Positions 46,438 through 55,595 of a stretch of DNA of 64,000 nt are shown piece after piece. The notes beneath the pieces are model-generated. The model had not been told where the DNA came from, searched no databases, and saw only the letters and a program-made list of their open reading frames with translations. How positions within the stretch are numbered: position 1 is the first letter of the stretch; every line of letters starts with the position of its first letter. The position numbers and the translations under genes were made by a program. The DNA lies in contig JANYDK010000123.1 in assembly GCA_025363655.1 (NCBI GenBank), positions 62,001-126,000 on the forward strand. Direction: 5' to 3'. The DNA is from Deltaproteobacteria bacterium. GTDB lineage: Bacteria; Myxococcota_A; Polyangia; Polyangiales; JADJMO01.

Positions 46438-46528
46438 CACCGAGGCATGCCGCGGCTCGGCGGGCGCGTCACCAAGTAGCGGTGATTCCACGGATCCGCC
46501 GAAGGTGGGACGTGGGTATGTGAAATTC

Positions 46529-47191
46529 TCAGTAGTAGCTGTCGTGGAGCGTGACCTTGGGGGCCGCTTTGCTCGTGAGATCGACCTCGACGCTGACGTG
46601 CTCGCTGCCACCGGTGCAGGAGGCCACGAGGGTGATGTAGACGTAGGTCTCGCCGACGTTGGGCGTGACTTCGAGGACCAGATTTTCGCCTGACCACGTC
46701 GTCTTGGTGATGGTTCCGGCCGAGATCTTCGGCGGATCGGTCTTCGACCAGCGATCGGCAAGACCGCGCGTGGCCTTGGGCAGGCTGAGCTCGAGGAACG
46801 TGCCGCGCCAGGAGATGCTCGCCTTCACCGTGGCGGCGAGGCCCGCGCATTTCGCCGGAGGCGGCAGCATGTCGACGACGCCGTAGCTGGGCCCCGTCGG
46901 CGGGAGCGGCGGCGCCGCATCGGTGATGACGACCGAGGGCGAAGGCGAAGGCGAGGGCGCGGGATTCGGCGGTTCGCTCTTCTTCTTGGTGACGTCGTCG
47001 TCTTTGCGAATCGGCTTCTCGCCGTCTTCCTTCGTGCACCCCGCGAGCGCTGCGGTCGTCGCCGCGAGCGCCATCAGACGACGCAAGTGCTCGATCGTCC
47101 GCGTGCGGGGCGCACCACCGGAGCTCACCTGCGTCGGGTCGGGCAACACTTCGGGCATCAGCCGGAGTCGGCGTTTGGTGTCTTCGCTCAT
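46529..47191 (-). CDS. Radical-SAM-linked lipoprotein, paralog B
   Basis: A 220-residue protein with an unusual N-terminus: a conserved cytoplasmic leader (KRRLRLMPEVLPDPT at 6-20, then GAPRTRTIEHLRRLM at 26-40) comes before the hydrophobic signal and lipobox (LAGC, C52). A Pro/Ser/Asp-rich linker follows, then the conserved block YGVVDMLPPPAKCAGLA (103-119) and a beta-rich C-terminal domain ending in LHDSYY. It is the close relative of the gene just upstream, three bases away. I recognise no known domain. The RR-containing leader may indicate Tat export; that is inference. Confidence 0.75.
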   Translation of the reverse strand: MSEDTKRRLRLMPEVLPDPTQVSSGGAPRTRTIEHLRRLMALAATTAALAGCTKEDGEKPIRKDDDVTKKKSEPPNPAPSPSPSPSVVITDAAPPLPPTGPSYGVVDMLPPPAKCAGLAATVKASISWRGTFLELSLPKATRGLADRWSKTDPPKISAGTITKTTWSGENLVLEVTPNVGETYVYITLVASCTGGSEHVSVEVDLTSKAAPKVTLHDSYY

Positions 47192-47194
47192 GGC

Positions 47195-47845
47195 TTAGAA
47201 CGCGTCGTAGAGGGTGATGACCGCGGTCCCCGGTTTGCTCACGTCGACCGAAACGTTGACGTGCTCGTCGCCGGCGGCGCACGAAGCGCTGACGTAGACC
47301 GAGACCAGCGGCGCGCCCGAATCAGGCACGATTTCCAGCACCAAATCATCACCGATCCAAGTCGTCTTGGTGATCTTCCCGCTGTAGGCGGTCGGCGGAT
47401 CTTTGCGCGACCACTTGCCGTCGGGGCGCGTCGTCTTCGGCAGCTTGAGCTCCACGACCTTGCCCTTCCAGGTGGCGGTCGCGGCGACCGAGGCGGCGAG
47501 GCCCGCGCACTTGGCCGGGGGTGGCATCGGATCGACGACGCCGTAACCGATGGTCCCGGTGTCGACCGCGGTCGCGCTCGCGGTCGCCGTCTCGGCCGTC
47601 GTCGGGTCGGGCGGCGTGCTCTTCTTCTTCGCCGTCGAATCGTCTTCCTTGCGAATCGGCGGTGCGCCCTCTTTCGTGCACGCGACGCCGAGCGCTGCGG
47701 TCGTCGCCGCCATCGCCATCAACCGACGCATGTGCTCGAGCGTGCGCGTCCGCGGCGCACCCTGCGCGTGGTGCTGCTTGGTCGGATCGGGCAGCACCTC
47801 CGGCATCAGCCGAAGCCGCCTCTTGCTCGCCGGCTCGTCCGTCAT
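47195..47845 (-). CDS. Radical-SAM-linked lipoprotein, paralog A
   Basis: A 216-residue paralog of the next gene, with the same layout: leader KRRLRLMPEVLPDPT, GAPRTRTLEHMRRLMA, hydrophobic signal with Cys at 56 (GVAC), low-complexity Thr/Ala/Pro linker, the conserved block YGVVDPMPPPAKCAGLA (101-117), and a beta-rich domain ending LYDAF. The leader and the YGVVD block are nearly identical in the two copies, while the linkers are unrelated, so both blocks are under selection. The ATG overlaps the stop of the radical SAM gene (ATGA), giving translational coupling. Confidence 0.75.
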   Translation of the reverse strand: MTDEPASKRRLRLMPEVLPDPTKQHHAQGAPRTRTLEHMRRLMAMAATTAALGVACTKEGAPPIRKEDDSTAKKKSTPPDPTTAETATASATAVDTGTIGYGVVDPMPPPAKCAGLAASVAATATWKGKVVELKLPKTTRPDGKWSRKDPPTAYSGKITKTTWIGDDLVLEIVPDSGAPLVSVYVSASCAAGDEHVNVSVDVSKPGTAVITLYDAF

Positions 47846-49488
47846 CGCATGCCTCCGGCGGCGAGGCGGGCGGTCTGGAGCGCGGTAGCGACGCGATCGC
47901 CGACGTCGGTCAGCGGCTTGCCGTGCCCGATCGCCCGCTGCAGCGCGTAGGCCAGGTCTTTCGCCCGCTCGCCGATTTCGAGCTCCTTTTTCCGCAGCTT
48001 CGGCGAGATCTCGGCGATCAGATGGTGATCTTGCTCGCGCGTGCTCCCGCGCGTGACGTGATCGACGATGCGATCGAGCGCGTCGCAGGAGTCCTTGGCG
48101 AGCTCGCGGCTGAGCGTCTTGCCTTCGAGGAGCCACTCGGGCCGGAAGATGTCGCCGTGGAAGTGCTTGCACACCTCGATGTCGAAGCGCGTGCCCATGA
48201 TGCGATTGTTGAGCGCGTCCTCGCCGAAGTTGCGCGCGTGGAAGCACTGCATCGTCAGCCGGAAGACGCGCTCGACCTCGACGCTCGCGAGATCGTAGTC
48301 CCGCTGCATCCAATCGCCCTTGGTGCGCTTTTCCTGCAGCATCCGATGGAGCAAGGGGGTGCCGGCGTAGAGCTCGACCCGCCCGAAGTTGGACGGGTAC
48401 TCGGCGGCGAAGCGCATGAACGCGATGTTGGTGCGGAGGCTCTCGATGGTGGTGTCGGGATCGAACACCAACATGTTGAAGCAGGTGTAGAGATCGAGCT
48501 CGCGCACGACCTTGAAGGCGTCGCGGTTCTGCTTCGTGCCCGACCAACGACGTAACGTCTTCAACCCCTGATCAGCGTCGGTCTCGACCCCGATGTAGAC
48601 GCGGATGCACTGCAGCCTTTCGCGGAGGATGCGAAAGACCTCGGGGTCGACGTCGGTCGGCCTGGCCTTCACCACCGTCGCGAATTTGCCGATATTTCGT
48701 GCGTCGAGCGCGTCGGCGAGGGCGGTGAAGCGCTCGCGGTTGCGACGATGGCCGGGGACGAAGAAGTTGTCGTCGTGAAAGACGAAGACGTCGACGTTGC
48801 GCTCGCGCTTCAGGGCCACCATCTCGTCGGCGACGTCCTCGACCTCGCGAAGCCGATAGCGCTTGCCGGGGAGGCTCTGCTCTTGCCACGCGGCGATGCA
48901 GCAGAACGAACAGTTGGCATAGCAGCCGCGACTGCTGACGAGCGGTGCGATGCCGTGATCGAAACATCGCGCCGGCTCACCACGACGATCGGGCCACTTC
49001 AGCTTGGCGAGATCGGGAAGCGCGGGGTGCTCGGTGAGGTAAGGCTCGCCGCGTGCGTCGCGGAGGCCGAGCCCCGGAAGGGCGGAAAATGAAGCGCCGG
49101 ACTCGATCGCCTGCACCAGCGCGAGCATCGTCTCTTCGGCCTCTTGGCGGACGATCGAGTCGACCTCGGGAAACTCGCGGAGCACGTCTTCGGTGGCGAA
49201 GGTCGCGAAGTGCCCGCCGAGCGTGATGTGGCCGGCATAGCCCGACTCGCGGAGCGCGACGGCGAAGGCGAGAAAATCGCGTGCGCGCCATTGGAAGGCG
49301 AGCGAGATGCCCACCACCGTCGGCGGCGTCTCGGCCTGGAGAATGGTCGCGAGGGCGACGCCGAACTCTCCATCGTGGCTGAAGGGGACGATCTCCGCCT
49401 TCACGCCCGACGCCTCCAACGTCGAGGCGATGTAGCGCAGGCTGAGGTTCTCTTCGATCTCGGGACCCACGAGCGCGACCCAGGTCAT
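47842..49488 (-). CDS. B12-binding-domain radical SAM enzyme
   Basis: A 548-residue protein. Residues 1-130 have the alternating strand/helix pattern of a cobalamin-binding Rossmann domain (WVALVGPEIEENLSLRYIAS, GHITLGGHFATF), without the classical DxHxxG. The radical SAM core carries C189-x3-C193-x2-C196 (RGCYANCSFC) for the 4Fe-4S cluster and FVFHDDNFFVPG downstream. The C-terminal 120 residues are helical. The family includes methyltransferases and cyclases acting on unactivated carbon. Two paralogous lipoproteins follow in the same operon, making them candidate substrates or partners. It is divergent from maf, with about 150 bases between. Confidence 0.88.
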   Translation of the reverse strand: MTWVALVGPEIEENLSLRYIASTLEASGVKAEIVPFSHDGEFGVALATILQAETPPTVVGISLAFQWRARDFLAFAVALRESGYAGHITLGGHFATFATEDVLREFPEVDSIVRQEAEETMLALVQAIESGASFSALPGLGLRDARGEPYLTEHPALPDLAKLKWPDRRGEPARCFDHGIAPLVSSRGCYANCSFCCIAAWQEQSLPGKRYRLREVEDVADEMVALKRERNVDVFVFHDDNFFVPGHRRNRERFTALADALDARNIGKFATVVKARPTDVDPEVFRILRERLQCIRVYIGVETDADQGLKTLRRWSGTKQNRDAFKVVRELDLYTCFNMLVFDPDTTIESLRTNIAFMRFAAEYPSNFGRVELYAGTPLLHRMLQEKRTKGDWMQRDYDLASVEVERVFRLTMQCFHARNFGEDALNNRIMGTRFDIEVCKHFHGDIFRPEWLLEGKTLSRELAKDSCDALDRIVDHVTRGSTREQDHHLIAEISPKLRKKELEIGERAKDLAYALQRAIGHGKPLTDVGDRVATALQTARLAAGGMR

Positions 49489-49639
49489 GATGCCTCCGTC
49501 GAACGGGTTCGAAGGTGTACGAGTGGTGACCGAGAACGATCTTGGCTTCGAAGCAGACCCGATCGCGACGAGATGGGGAAGCGACTGGAAAATGACTCGA
49601 CGGATCGCGCACTTGCGCCAACCGTGATAGTTGCGCCGC

Positions 49640-50275
49640 GTGCGAACGCTCGTCCTCGCCTCGCAGAGCGTGCATCGTCGCGCCCTCCTCGACGCCGCCG
49701 GAATCTCCTACGTCGCGGCCACGCCGCCCTTCCACGAAGACCTCACGCGGCCACTCTCGCCGACCGACCTGGCCATCGCCTTCGCCCGTGGCAAGGCCGA
49801 GAGCCTCGCGAGCGCGCACCCCGACGCGTTGATCCTCGGCGCCGATCAGGTGGTCGAGCTCGACGGTGAGGCGTTGGGCAAGCCGGGCACTCTCGAGCGC
49901 GCGGTCGCCCAACTCCTCCGCATGCAAGGTCGTGAGCATCGATTGCTGACCGCCGTCGCGCTCCACGATCCCGTCGCGGGCGTGACCACACATGCGCTGT
50001 CGGTGCATCGAATGAAAATGCGTCCGCTCACCCGCGAGCTCGCCGAGCGCTACGTCGCCGCGGAAAGGCCGCTCGACTGCGCCGGCAGCTACAAAGTCGA
50101 GTCGGCGGGCGCGCTACTCTTCGAGGAGATGACGGGCGACGATCACACCGGCATCATCGGACTGCCGCTCACGGTGATGTCTCGTCTCCTCCGCGACGTC
50201 GGCGTCGACCTGCTCGCGAACCGACTCGCGAACGGCCCCGCGCACCCTTCCGCGAAACCTACGAGAAGCCCATGA
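49640..50275 (+). CDS. maf: Maf-family nucleotide pyrophosphatase (YceF-like)
   Basis: A 211-residue house-cleaning pyrophosphatase. LVLASQSVHRRALLDAAG replaces the usual S-P-R-R with S-V-H-R-R, as in the YceF (7-methyl-GTP) branch; FARGKAESLA, GADQVVELDG, KPGTLERA and CAGSYKVESAG complete the family. It hydrolyses non-canonical nucleoside triphosphates. The GTG at 49640 gives the conserved N-terminus; a TTG three codons upstream is possible. Its stop overlaps the hslO start (ATGA). Confidence 0.9.
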   Translation: MRTLVLASQSVHRRALLDAAGISYVAATPPFHEDLTRPLSPTDLAIAFARGKAESLASAHPDALILGADQVVELDGEALGKPGTLERAVAQLLRMQGREHRLLTAVALHDPVAGVTTHALSVHRMKMRPLTRELAERYVAAERPLDCAGSYKVESAGALLFEEMTGDDHTGIIGLPLTVMSRLLRDVGVDLLANRLANGPAHPSAKPTRSP

Positions 50276-51150
50276 TCACGACCGATCACGTCCTCCGCGC
50301 CATCACCGACGACGGCGCCTTTCGCGTCATCGCCATCAACTCGACCGAGACGGTGCGCGGCGTCGTCGCGGCGCAGAAGGCGCTCGAGCGAGGGAAGGAC
50401 ACCGAGGAGCGCGAGGACCTGGCGCGCATCGTCGGCGATCTGTCGACCGCCACCATCCTCACGCGTGAGCTGATGTCTCCCGATTTTCGCGTGCAGGGCA
50501 TCCTCACGAGCGACGACGGCAGCCGCATCGTCGCCGACGCACACCCCGGAGGCGCCACCCGCGGGCTCGTGCAGCTCGCCAAGGGAACGACGCGTTTCAC
50601 CTTCGGTCCCTCGTCGCGCTTGCAGATGATGCGCTCGCTGCGCACCGGCGCGCTTCAGCAAGGTCACGTCTCGGTGCCGCCGGGCACGGGTCTCGGCGGC
50701 GCGATGATGGAGTACCTGCAGACGTCGGAGCAGCTCATCTGCACCGCCGCGCTCGGCACCATCGTTCGTGACAATCACGTACACGCGGCCGGCGGTTGGA
50801 TCGTGCAGCTCCTCCCGGAAGCCTCGCGTGGACCGCTCGAAGTGATGACCAATCGCTTGACGGCCATCGCGCGCATCGAACATTTGCTCGAGGAGAACGC
50901 GGCCGATCCGGCGGTGCTGCTCGGCGACATCCTCGCGGGCATGCCGTTCACGCGCACCGCCGAAGCCTCGCTCCGCTTTGGCTGCACCTGCAGCGAAGAG
51001 CGCGTCATGCTCGGGCTCGCGACGATCGGGCGCGACGAGATCAAACAGATGATCGAGTCCGGCGAGCAGCTCGACATCGCCTGTGATTACTGCGGGAAGG
51101 CCTACGACGTCTCGCCCGAGAAGCTCCGCGCGCTGCTCAGCGACAACTGA
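50272..51150 (+). CDS. hslO: Redox-regulated chaperone Hsp33
   Basis: A 292-residue Hsp33. The C-terminal redox switch has the zinc-binding cysteines C238-x-C240 and C271-x2-C274 (FGCTCSEER, ACDYCGKAY). The N-terminal core contains GDLSTATILT, GPLG-like loops and PPGTGLGGAMMEYLQTSEQ. On oxidation the zinc is lost and the protein becomes a holdase for unfolded proteins. It is translationally coupled to maf. Confidence 0.94.
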   Translation: MITTDHVLRAITDDGAFRVIAINSTETVRGVVAAQKALERGKDTEEREDLARIVGDLSTATILTRELMSPDFRVQGILTSDDGSRIVADAHPGGATRGLVQLAKGTTRFTFGPSSRLQMMRSLRTGALQQGHVSVPPGTGLGGAMMEYLQTSEQLICTAALGTIVRDNHVHAAGGWIVQLLPEASRGPLEVMTNRLTAIARIEHLLEENAADPAVLLGDILAGMPFTRTAEASLRFGCTCSEERVMLGLATIGRDEIKQMIESGEQLDIACDYCGKAYDVSPEKLRALLSDN

Positions 51151-51250
51151 GGTCATGTGACGCGTCGCGAAATCGCGCGCGTTCCGGACGGATGGGCCGT
51201 TGGCGCGCCTTTCGTTTGCGAGGGAGCGGCGCTCCAATAGGCGCCCTCGA

Positions 51251-52786
51251 ATGAAGTCTGCACCGGCGAGCACTCCGCCCCTCGACGCGCGCGTCGGCAC
51301 GCGTCTCGCGGGTGAATTCACGCTCGATGCGGTCCTCGGACAGGGCGGCATCTCGACGGTCTACGCGGCGACCAACCGGCTGGGACAGCGCGTCTGCGTG
51401 AAGTTGATGCGCGAAGAGCTGCGCGACGATCCGATGGTGCGTGCGCGCTTCCTCCGCGAGGTCGACATCGCCGCCAGCATCGCCCACCGCGCGTGCGTGC
51501 CGATCGTGCGCACGGCGAGCGGTGAAGATGGTCTGCCGTTCCACGTGATGGAGCTGGTCGACGGTGATCCGCTCGATCGCGTGTGGCGAAGGCTGGGGAG
51601 GCGAGTGCCGATCCAAGGCGCGCTTCGTATCGCCGAGCAGCTCCTCGACTTGCTCGAAGCCTGCCACGCCACCGGCGTCGTCCACTGCGACATCAAACCG
51701 GCGAACCTCATCCTCGACGCCACCGGAGCCCTTCGCGTCATCGATTTCGGCGACGCCTATGCTCCCCGCATCGCGCCGCTCGACGCGCTCGCCGCCGACG
51801 CCGCCGTGGGAACGCCTTCGTTCATGGCGCCCGAGCAGGTGACGGGCGAGGTCGAGCTCGACGGACGCGTCGACGTCTTCGCGGTCGGCGCGCTCCTCCG
51901 CACGTTGCTCACCGGCAAGCTCCTCCATCGCGGAAAATCCCCCGATGAATCGCTTCGCATGGCCGCGACCGAACGCGTTCCACCGCTTCGCGACGACGCG
52001 CCCGAGCTCTCGCCGCTGCTCCTCGCCGTCGTCGATCGCGCGCTCTCGTACTCTCGGGACGATCGCTATTTCAGCGCGCGCGAGATGCGAGCCGCAGTGA
52101 CGCCGCTGATCACGCGCGACGAGCGTGGCTCGACACGTTCCGCGCGCTCCGCCGACCTTCGTGACGACGTCGAGTCGGGCGAACGGATGCGCACCACCAG
52201 CGCACGCGCGCTTCCCCGCGTCGCTGCTGCCGGAAGCCTCGGCGTGACGCCCCTGCCGCAGCTGGTGCGCATCGTCCACCAGCGTCACCTCCACGGCTCG
52301 CTGCTCCTCACCGCGACGGGCGATCGTCGACGCGTCCGTTTCTACGATGGCGCGCCGGTCTGCGGCGTCGTCGGTGAGCGCGAGGTGCTGGCCGAATTGG
52401 AAGAGCTCGGCGCGCTCGGCGACGGCGCCACCTTCGAGTTCCTCGTCGAAGAGCCCATCGCCGCCGAAGGTGAAGAGCCGACGCTCGATCCACTCGCCGC
52501 CGTGCTCGCTGCGTCCCGACGCTTCCGCGGACGGCACCTCGCCGCATCCCTCGCGCGGCTCGGACAACGTCCTTTGCGCCTCCATACGCATGCGGCGCTC
52601 GAGCGCTTCTGCCTTCGCGCCGACGAGGAACGCGTCGTCGCGCTCCTGCGCAAGGGCGCCCCCAATCACACCGCGTTGCACGCCGCTGGCCTCGCCTCGC
52701 GCCCAGTCGTCGACGCCGTCCTCTACGCTCTCGGTGCCACGCACCACCTCGACCTCGGCAGCGCGACCCGTCCGCACGGCATCTGA
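51251..52786 (+). CDS. Serine/threonine protein kinase with DUF4388/PATAN-like C-terminus
   Basis: A 511-residue soluble Hanks-type kinase. The glycine loop GQGGISTVY (30-38), K51, the catalytic loop VVHCDIKPANLIL (H145-C146-D147, a non-RD form), DFG at 165-167 and APE at 193-195 are all present, so it should be active. After a Ser/Arg-rich linker (about 295-335) a second domain begins SLGVTPLPQLVRIVHQRHLHGSL, matching the DUF4388/PATAN module common in deltaproteobacterial signalling proteins. There is no membrane helix or sensor domain. The start is the ATG at 51251. Confidence 0.92.
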   Translation: MKSAPASTPPLDARVGTRLAGEFTLDAVLGQGGISTVYAATNRLGQRVCVKLMREELRDDPMVRARFLREVDIAASIAHRACVPIVRTASGEDGLPFHVMELVDGDPLDRVWRRLGRRVPIQGALRIAEQLLDLLEACHATGVVHCDIKPANLILDATGALRVIDFGDAYAPRIAPLDALAADAAVGTPSFMAPEQVTGEVELDGRVDVFAVGALLRTLLTGKLLHRGKSPDESLRMAATERVPPLRDDAPELSPLLLAVVDRALSYSRDDRYFSAREMRAAVTPLITRDERGSTRSARSADLRDDVESGERMRTTSARALPRVAAAGSLGVTPLPQLVRIVHQRHLHGSLLLTATGDRRRVRFYDGAPVCGVVGEREVLAELEELGALGDGATFEFLVEEPIAAEGEEPTLDPLAAVLAASRRFRGRHLAASLARLGQRPLRLHTHAALERFCLRADEERVVALLRKGAPNHTALHAAGLASRPVVDAVLYALGATHHLDLGSATRPHGI

Positions 52787-52799
52787 GATCTCGCGCCCG

Positions 52800-55106
52800 T
52801 CAGTCGACCTTCACCTTCGTCACCACGTCACCCTCTGCGAGCGCGGCGAAGGGGCCGCTCGCCTTGCCGAGCCACGAGTAGCTGCCTTCGAGGTGTGGCG
52901 TGCGCGCGAGGGTGACGAAGAGCTGGCTCGATCCGGTGTCGCGTCCCGCGAGGGCGACGCCGATGGAGAGCGGTTCGAATGCGATCGGTGCCGTCTCGCA
53001 ACGCAACGCCTGGTGCGCGCCGCCATAGCCGTCGCCGAGTGGATCGCCGAATTGGACGACGAACCCGGGCACCACCCGATGAAAGACGATTCCATCGTAA
53101 AAACCAGCAGCGGCGAGCTCGGCGACGCGCGCGACCGCCAACGGCGCGTACGTCGGATCGAGCGTCAACGTGAGCGCGCCGACGTCGGTCTCCAGGGTCA
53201 GCACATGGCCCTTCGGCGACGCGGCTGCGAGAGAAGCGGCAGCGCCGAAGTCGGTGACGACGTCGCACGCATGCGCGGTGCCCGGCGGATCGAGATGATC
53301 GAGCGCCTGTCGCGCCGCTCGTCGCAGCGCCGGTCCACGATGCCCACAGAGGCGGAGGAGGAACGCCCTCCCCTTGGCGAAACGCAATGCTCCGACCGCA
53401 CCGGCGAGATCAATCTCGATCTCCGCGTCGGCCTCCTCGAACGAGCGGGCGAGCACTCCCTCGAGGGCCTTCTCGACCGCGGGATCGACGCCTTTTTTCG
53501 GCTCCAACGTCGCTGGCCCGGGCGCCTTCGGATCCATCCCTTGCTTGATTTGCTCCTTCGGCGAGAGCGCCAGGTCGTGATCGGCGAGGCTCGGCCTTTC
53601 GGTCAGCGCCTGCGCGGCGGCCGCGACCCAGCCGAGCTCCTTGGCACCGAGCGCGCGGACGAGGATCGCCGAAGCGGCCTCGGTCTCGGCGTGCTTGGCG
53701 AGGATCGAGAGCGCGCGCTCACGCACTCGCAAGGCGCCGTCTTTCGCCAGCCGCAGCAAGAGCTCGCGTCGTTCATCGACGATTTGCGTGTGATCGAGCG
53801 TCGTCAGTCGAGCATCGTCGCGAAGGGCATCGAGCTCGGCCCCGAGCGCGGCAGGCAAGCCCGCGTCGTGGGCCGCACAGCGCACCAGCTCGCTGTCGGC
53901 GGGCGCGCTTGGATGGAGCCCGACCGCGGCGAGACAACGCAAGCTCGCCACTCGCCGCGCCACCACCGGATCGATTCCCACGGCGATCGGCGCGAAGCCC
54001 GTCGGTAGGAACGCGCGCAGGCTGCTGGTGACCGTCTTCGTCGCTGGGCGTTCTGCGAGCAACTCGAGCGCGACGCGCAGCGGACCGAAGTGTGGCGTGA
54101 CCCAGGCCGCAGCCGTCAGCGTCGTCGGTACCTCTCGCGTGGCGAACGCCGCGATCTCCGCATCACCCTCGACACCTTGCTTGTGGAGCGCGCGAATCGC
54201 CTCCACGAGCCGCTCCGGCGGCGACGTCGCGTCGGCCAGCACCGGGCGCAAATCGGCTGGTTTTCCCGCGTCTTCACGACCGAGCGCGCGAATCGCGAAG
54301 AGCCGGGCCTGCGCGTCGCCCCCGAGATGCGCTCGGGCGACCTCGCCGAGTCCGGGAGCCGGCGGACGACCACTCCAGTCGCCGCGCCCGAACGGATAGA
54401 GCGCCTCCGGAAGCATCGGCCCCGCTTCACCTCCGCGCGCCGCCTCGACGAGGAGCTGGGCGATGTCGTCCTCGAGCCCGCGATCGTGTTGCGCGATGGC
54501 GCCGAGGGCGAAGCAAGCCGCACGCGCGCGCACGACGTCGCCGCGGAGCCAGCGGGCGAGCTCACGCGACGCATCGATGCCACCGCACCGCCCGAGCCCC
54601 CACGCGAGCGCCGACCAAGGCTCGAGGACGCCGCTGGTTCCGCCATGTGTCTCCCAGGTGAGCGCACGCGCCGCGAGCGCATGGACGATCTGCGCGCGTT
54701 CTTCACGACCGAGATCGGGCTCGACGTCGCAGCGAAGCGCGATGCCGTACGCGGCCCAACCCACGACCTCCGGGTCTTCGTCGCTGAGCGCGTGCCCGAG
54801 CCTTTCTACGGCTGTTTTATCGCCGATTTGCGCGAGCGCGCGGGCCGAAGCGCGGCGGGCGACGACATCCGAGGACGACGCGAGCGACGACGGTACCGCG
54901 GCCGCCTCGCGTCGATCGGAGGCCTCACGCGCCGTCAGCAAGTCGCTGCTGGAGACTCCGGTGAATGAGGTCGAGCTCGAAGCGAACGCGCTCGAGGGGG
55001 CTGCCGCGTCGCCAGCGCTGCCGTTTTTCGGACCGTCGCGACGACAAGCGAACCCACAGGCCAGCCCGAGCCCGACGACGAGGAGCGGACGGAGCGCGCG
55101 CGTCAC
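52800..55106 (-). CDS. HEAT-repeat protein fused to cyclophilin peptidyl-prolyl isomerase
   Basis: A 768-residue envelope protein. The GTG at 55106 overlaps the stop of the upstream gene and gives a hydrophobic signal ending in two cysteines (GLACGFAC), so a lipoprotein is likely. Residues about 90-610 contain irregular HEAT-like helical repeats (ARRASARALAQIGDKTAVERL, LRVRERALSILAKHAE). The last 140 residues are a cyclophilin domain with FHRVVPGFVVQFGDP, GSSQLFVTL and HLEGSYSWLG, retaining the catalytic Arg in FHR. It probably helps fold or hold envelope proteins, the HEAT array acting as a docking surface. Confidence 0.88.
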   Translation of the reverse strand: MTRALRPLLVVGLGLACGFACRRDGPKNGSAGDAAAPSSAFASSSTSFTGVSSSDLLTAREASDRREAAAVPSSLASSSDVVARRASARALAQIGDKTAVERLGHALSDEDPEVVGWAAYGIALRCDVEPDLGREERAQIVHALAARALTWETHGGTSGVLEPWSALAWGLGRCGGIDASRELARWLRGDVVRARAACFALGAIAQHDRGLEDDIAQLLVEAARGGEAGPMLPEALYPFGRGDWSGRPPAPGLGEVARAHLGGDAQARLFAIRALGREDAGKPADLRPVLADATSPPERLVEAIRALHKQGVEGDAEIAAFATREVPTTLTAAAWVTPHFGPLRVALELLAERPATKTVTSSLRAFLPTGFAPIAVGIDPVVARRVASLRCLAAVGLHPSAPADSELVRCAAHDAGLPAALGAELDALRDDARLTTLDHTQIVDERRELLLRLAKDGALRVRERALSILAKHAETEAASAILVRALGAKELGWVAAAAQALTERPSLADHDLALSPKEQIKQGMDPKAPGPATLEPKKGVDPAVEKALEGVLARSFEEADAEIEIDLAGAVGALRFAKGRAFLLRLCGHRGPALRRAARQALDHLDPPGTAHACDVVTDFGAAASLAAASPKGHVLTLETDVGALTLTLDPTYAPLAVARVAELAAAGFYDGIVFHRVVPGFVVQFGDPLGDGYGGAHQALRCETAPIAFEPLSIGVALAGRDTGSSQLFVTLARTPHLEGSYSWLGKASGPFAALAEGDVVTKVKVD

Positions 55107-55588
55107 GTCGACCTCGCGGCGAGACGAACGTCGACGACCACCGCCACGCGTTCGTGGAGCGCGCGAATCACCGTGCGAAAAAGCGAGACCGGGGGCGCAA
55201 TGGCGGGGACGCCGACGACCGAGAGGCCGAGGGCGCGCCCGATCGTCAGTGCGCGCGGAAGATGCCAATCACACGTCGCGATCGCCACGGTCCCCACGCA
55301 GGAGAGACGCCGGAGCATCCCCGCCGCTTCCACGAGGTTCTCCCGCGTCGTGAGCGACAGACGGTCCCGCCGCACGCGTGCTCGATCGACCCCACCGGCG
55401 ACGAGCCCACGCGCGATCACGTCGGCCTCGACGTGACCATCCCAGCCTCGACCGCCACAGGCGACGACGATCGCGCGAGGCCAATGGGAGGCCGCCATCG
55501 CCGCGGCGTCGACGCGCCGTGCGAGCGCACCGCGGAGCTGGCCCTGACGGACGCGCGCGCCGAGGACGAGGATCGCCACCGGCTCCAC
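55103..55588 (-). CDS. YdcF-like DUF218 domain protein
   Basis: A 161-residue protein of the DUF218 type: ILVLGARVRQGQLRGALARRVDAA, ACGGRGWDGHVEADVIARGL, LTTRENLVEAA and IATCDWHLPRALTIGRALGL. Members such as YdcF and SanA are implicated in envelope barrier function and bind nucleotide-like ligands. It starts at GTG 55588, with GAGG five bases before; GTG 55594 is the alternative. There is no signal peptide. Its stop overlaps the next gene's GTG, and it lies seven bases from the exonuclease stop, so four minus-strand genes form one operon. Confidence 0.82.
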   Translation of the reverse strand: MEPVAILVLGARVRQGQLRGALARRVDAAAMAASHWPRAIVVACGGRGWDGHVEADVIARGLVAGGVDRARVRRDRLSLTTRENLVEAAGMLRRLSCVGTVAIATCDWHLPRALTIGRALGLSVVGVPAIAPPVSLFRTVIRALHERVAVVVDVRLAARST

Positions 55589-55595
55589 GCCCACC

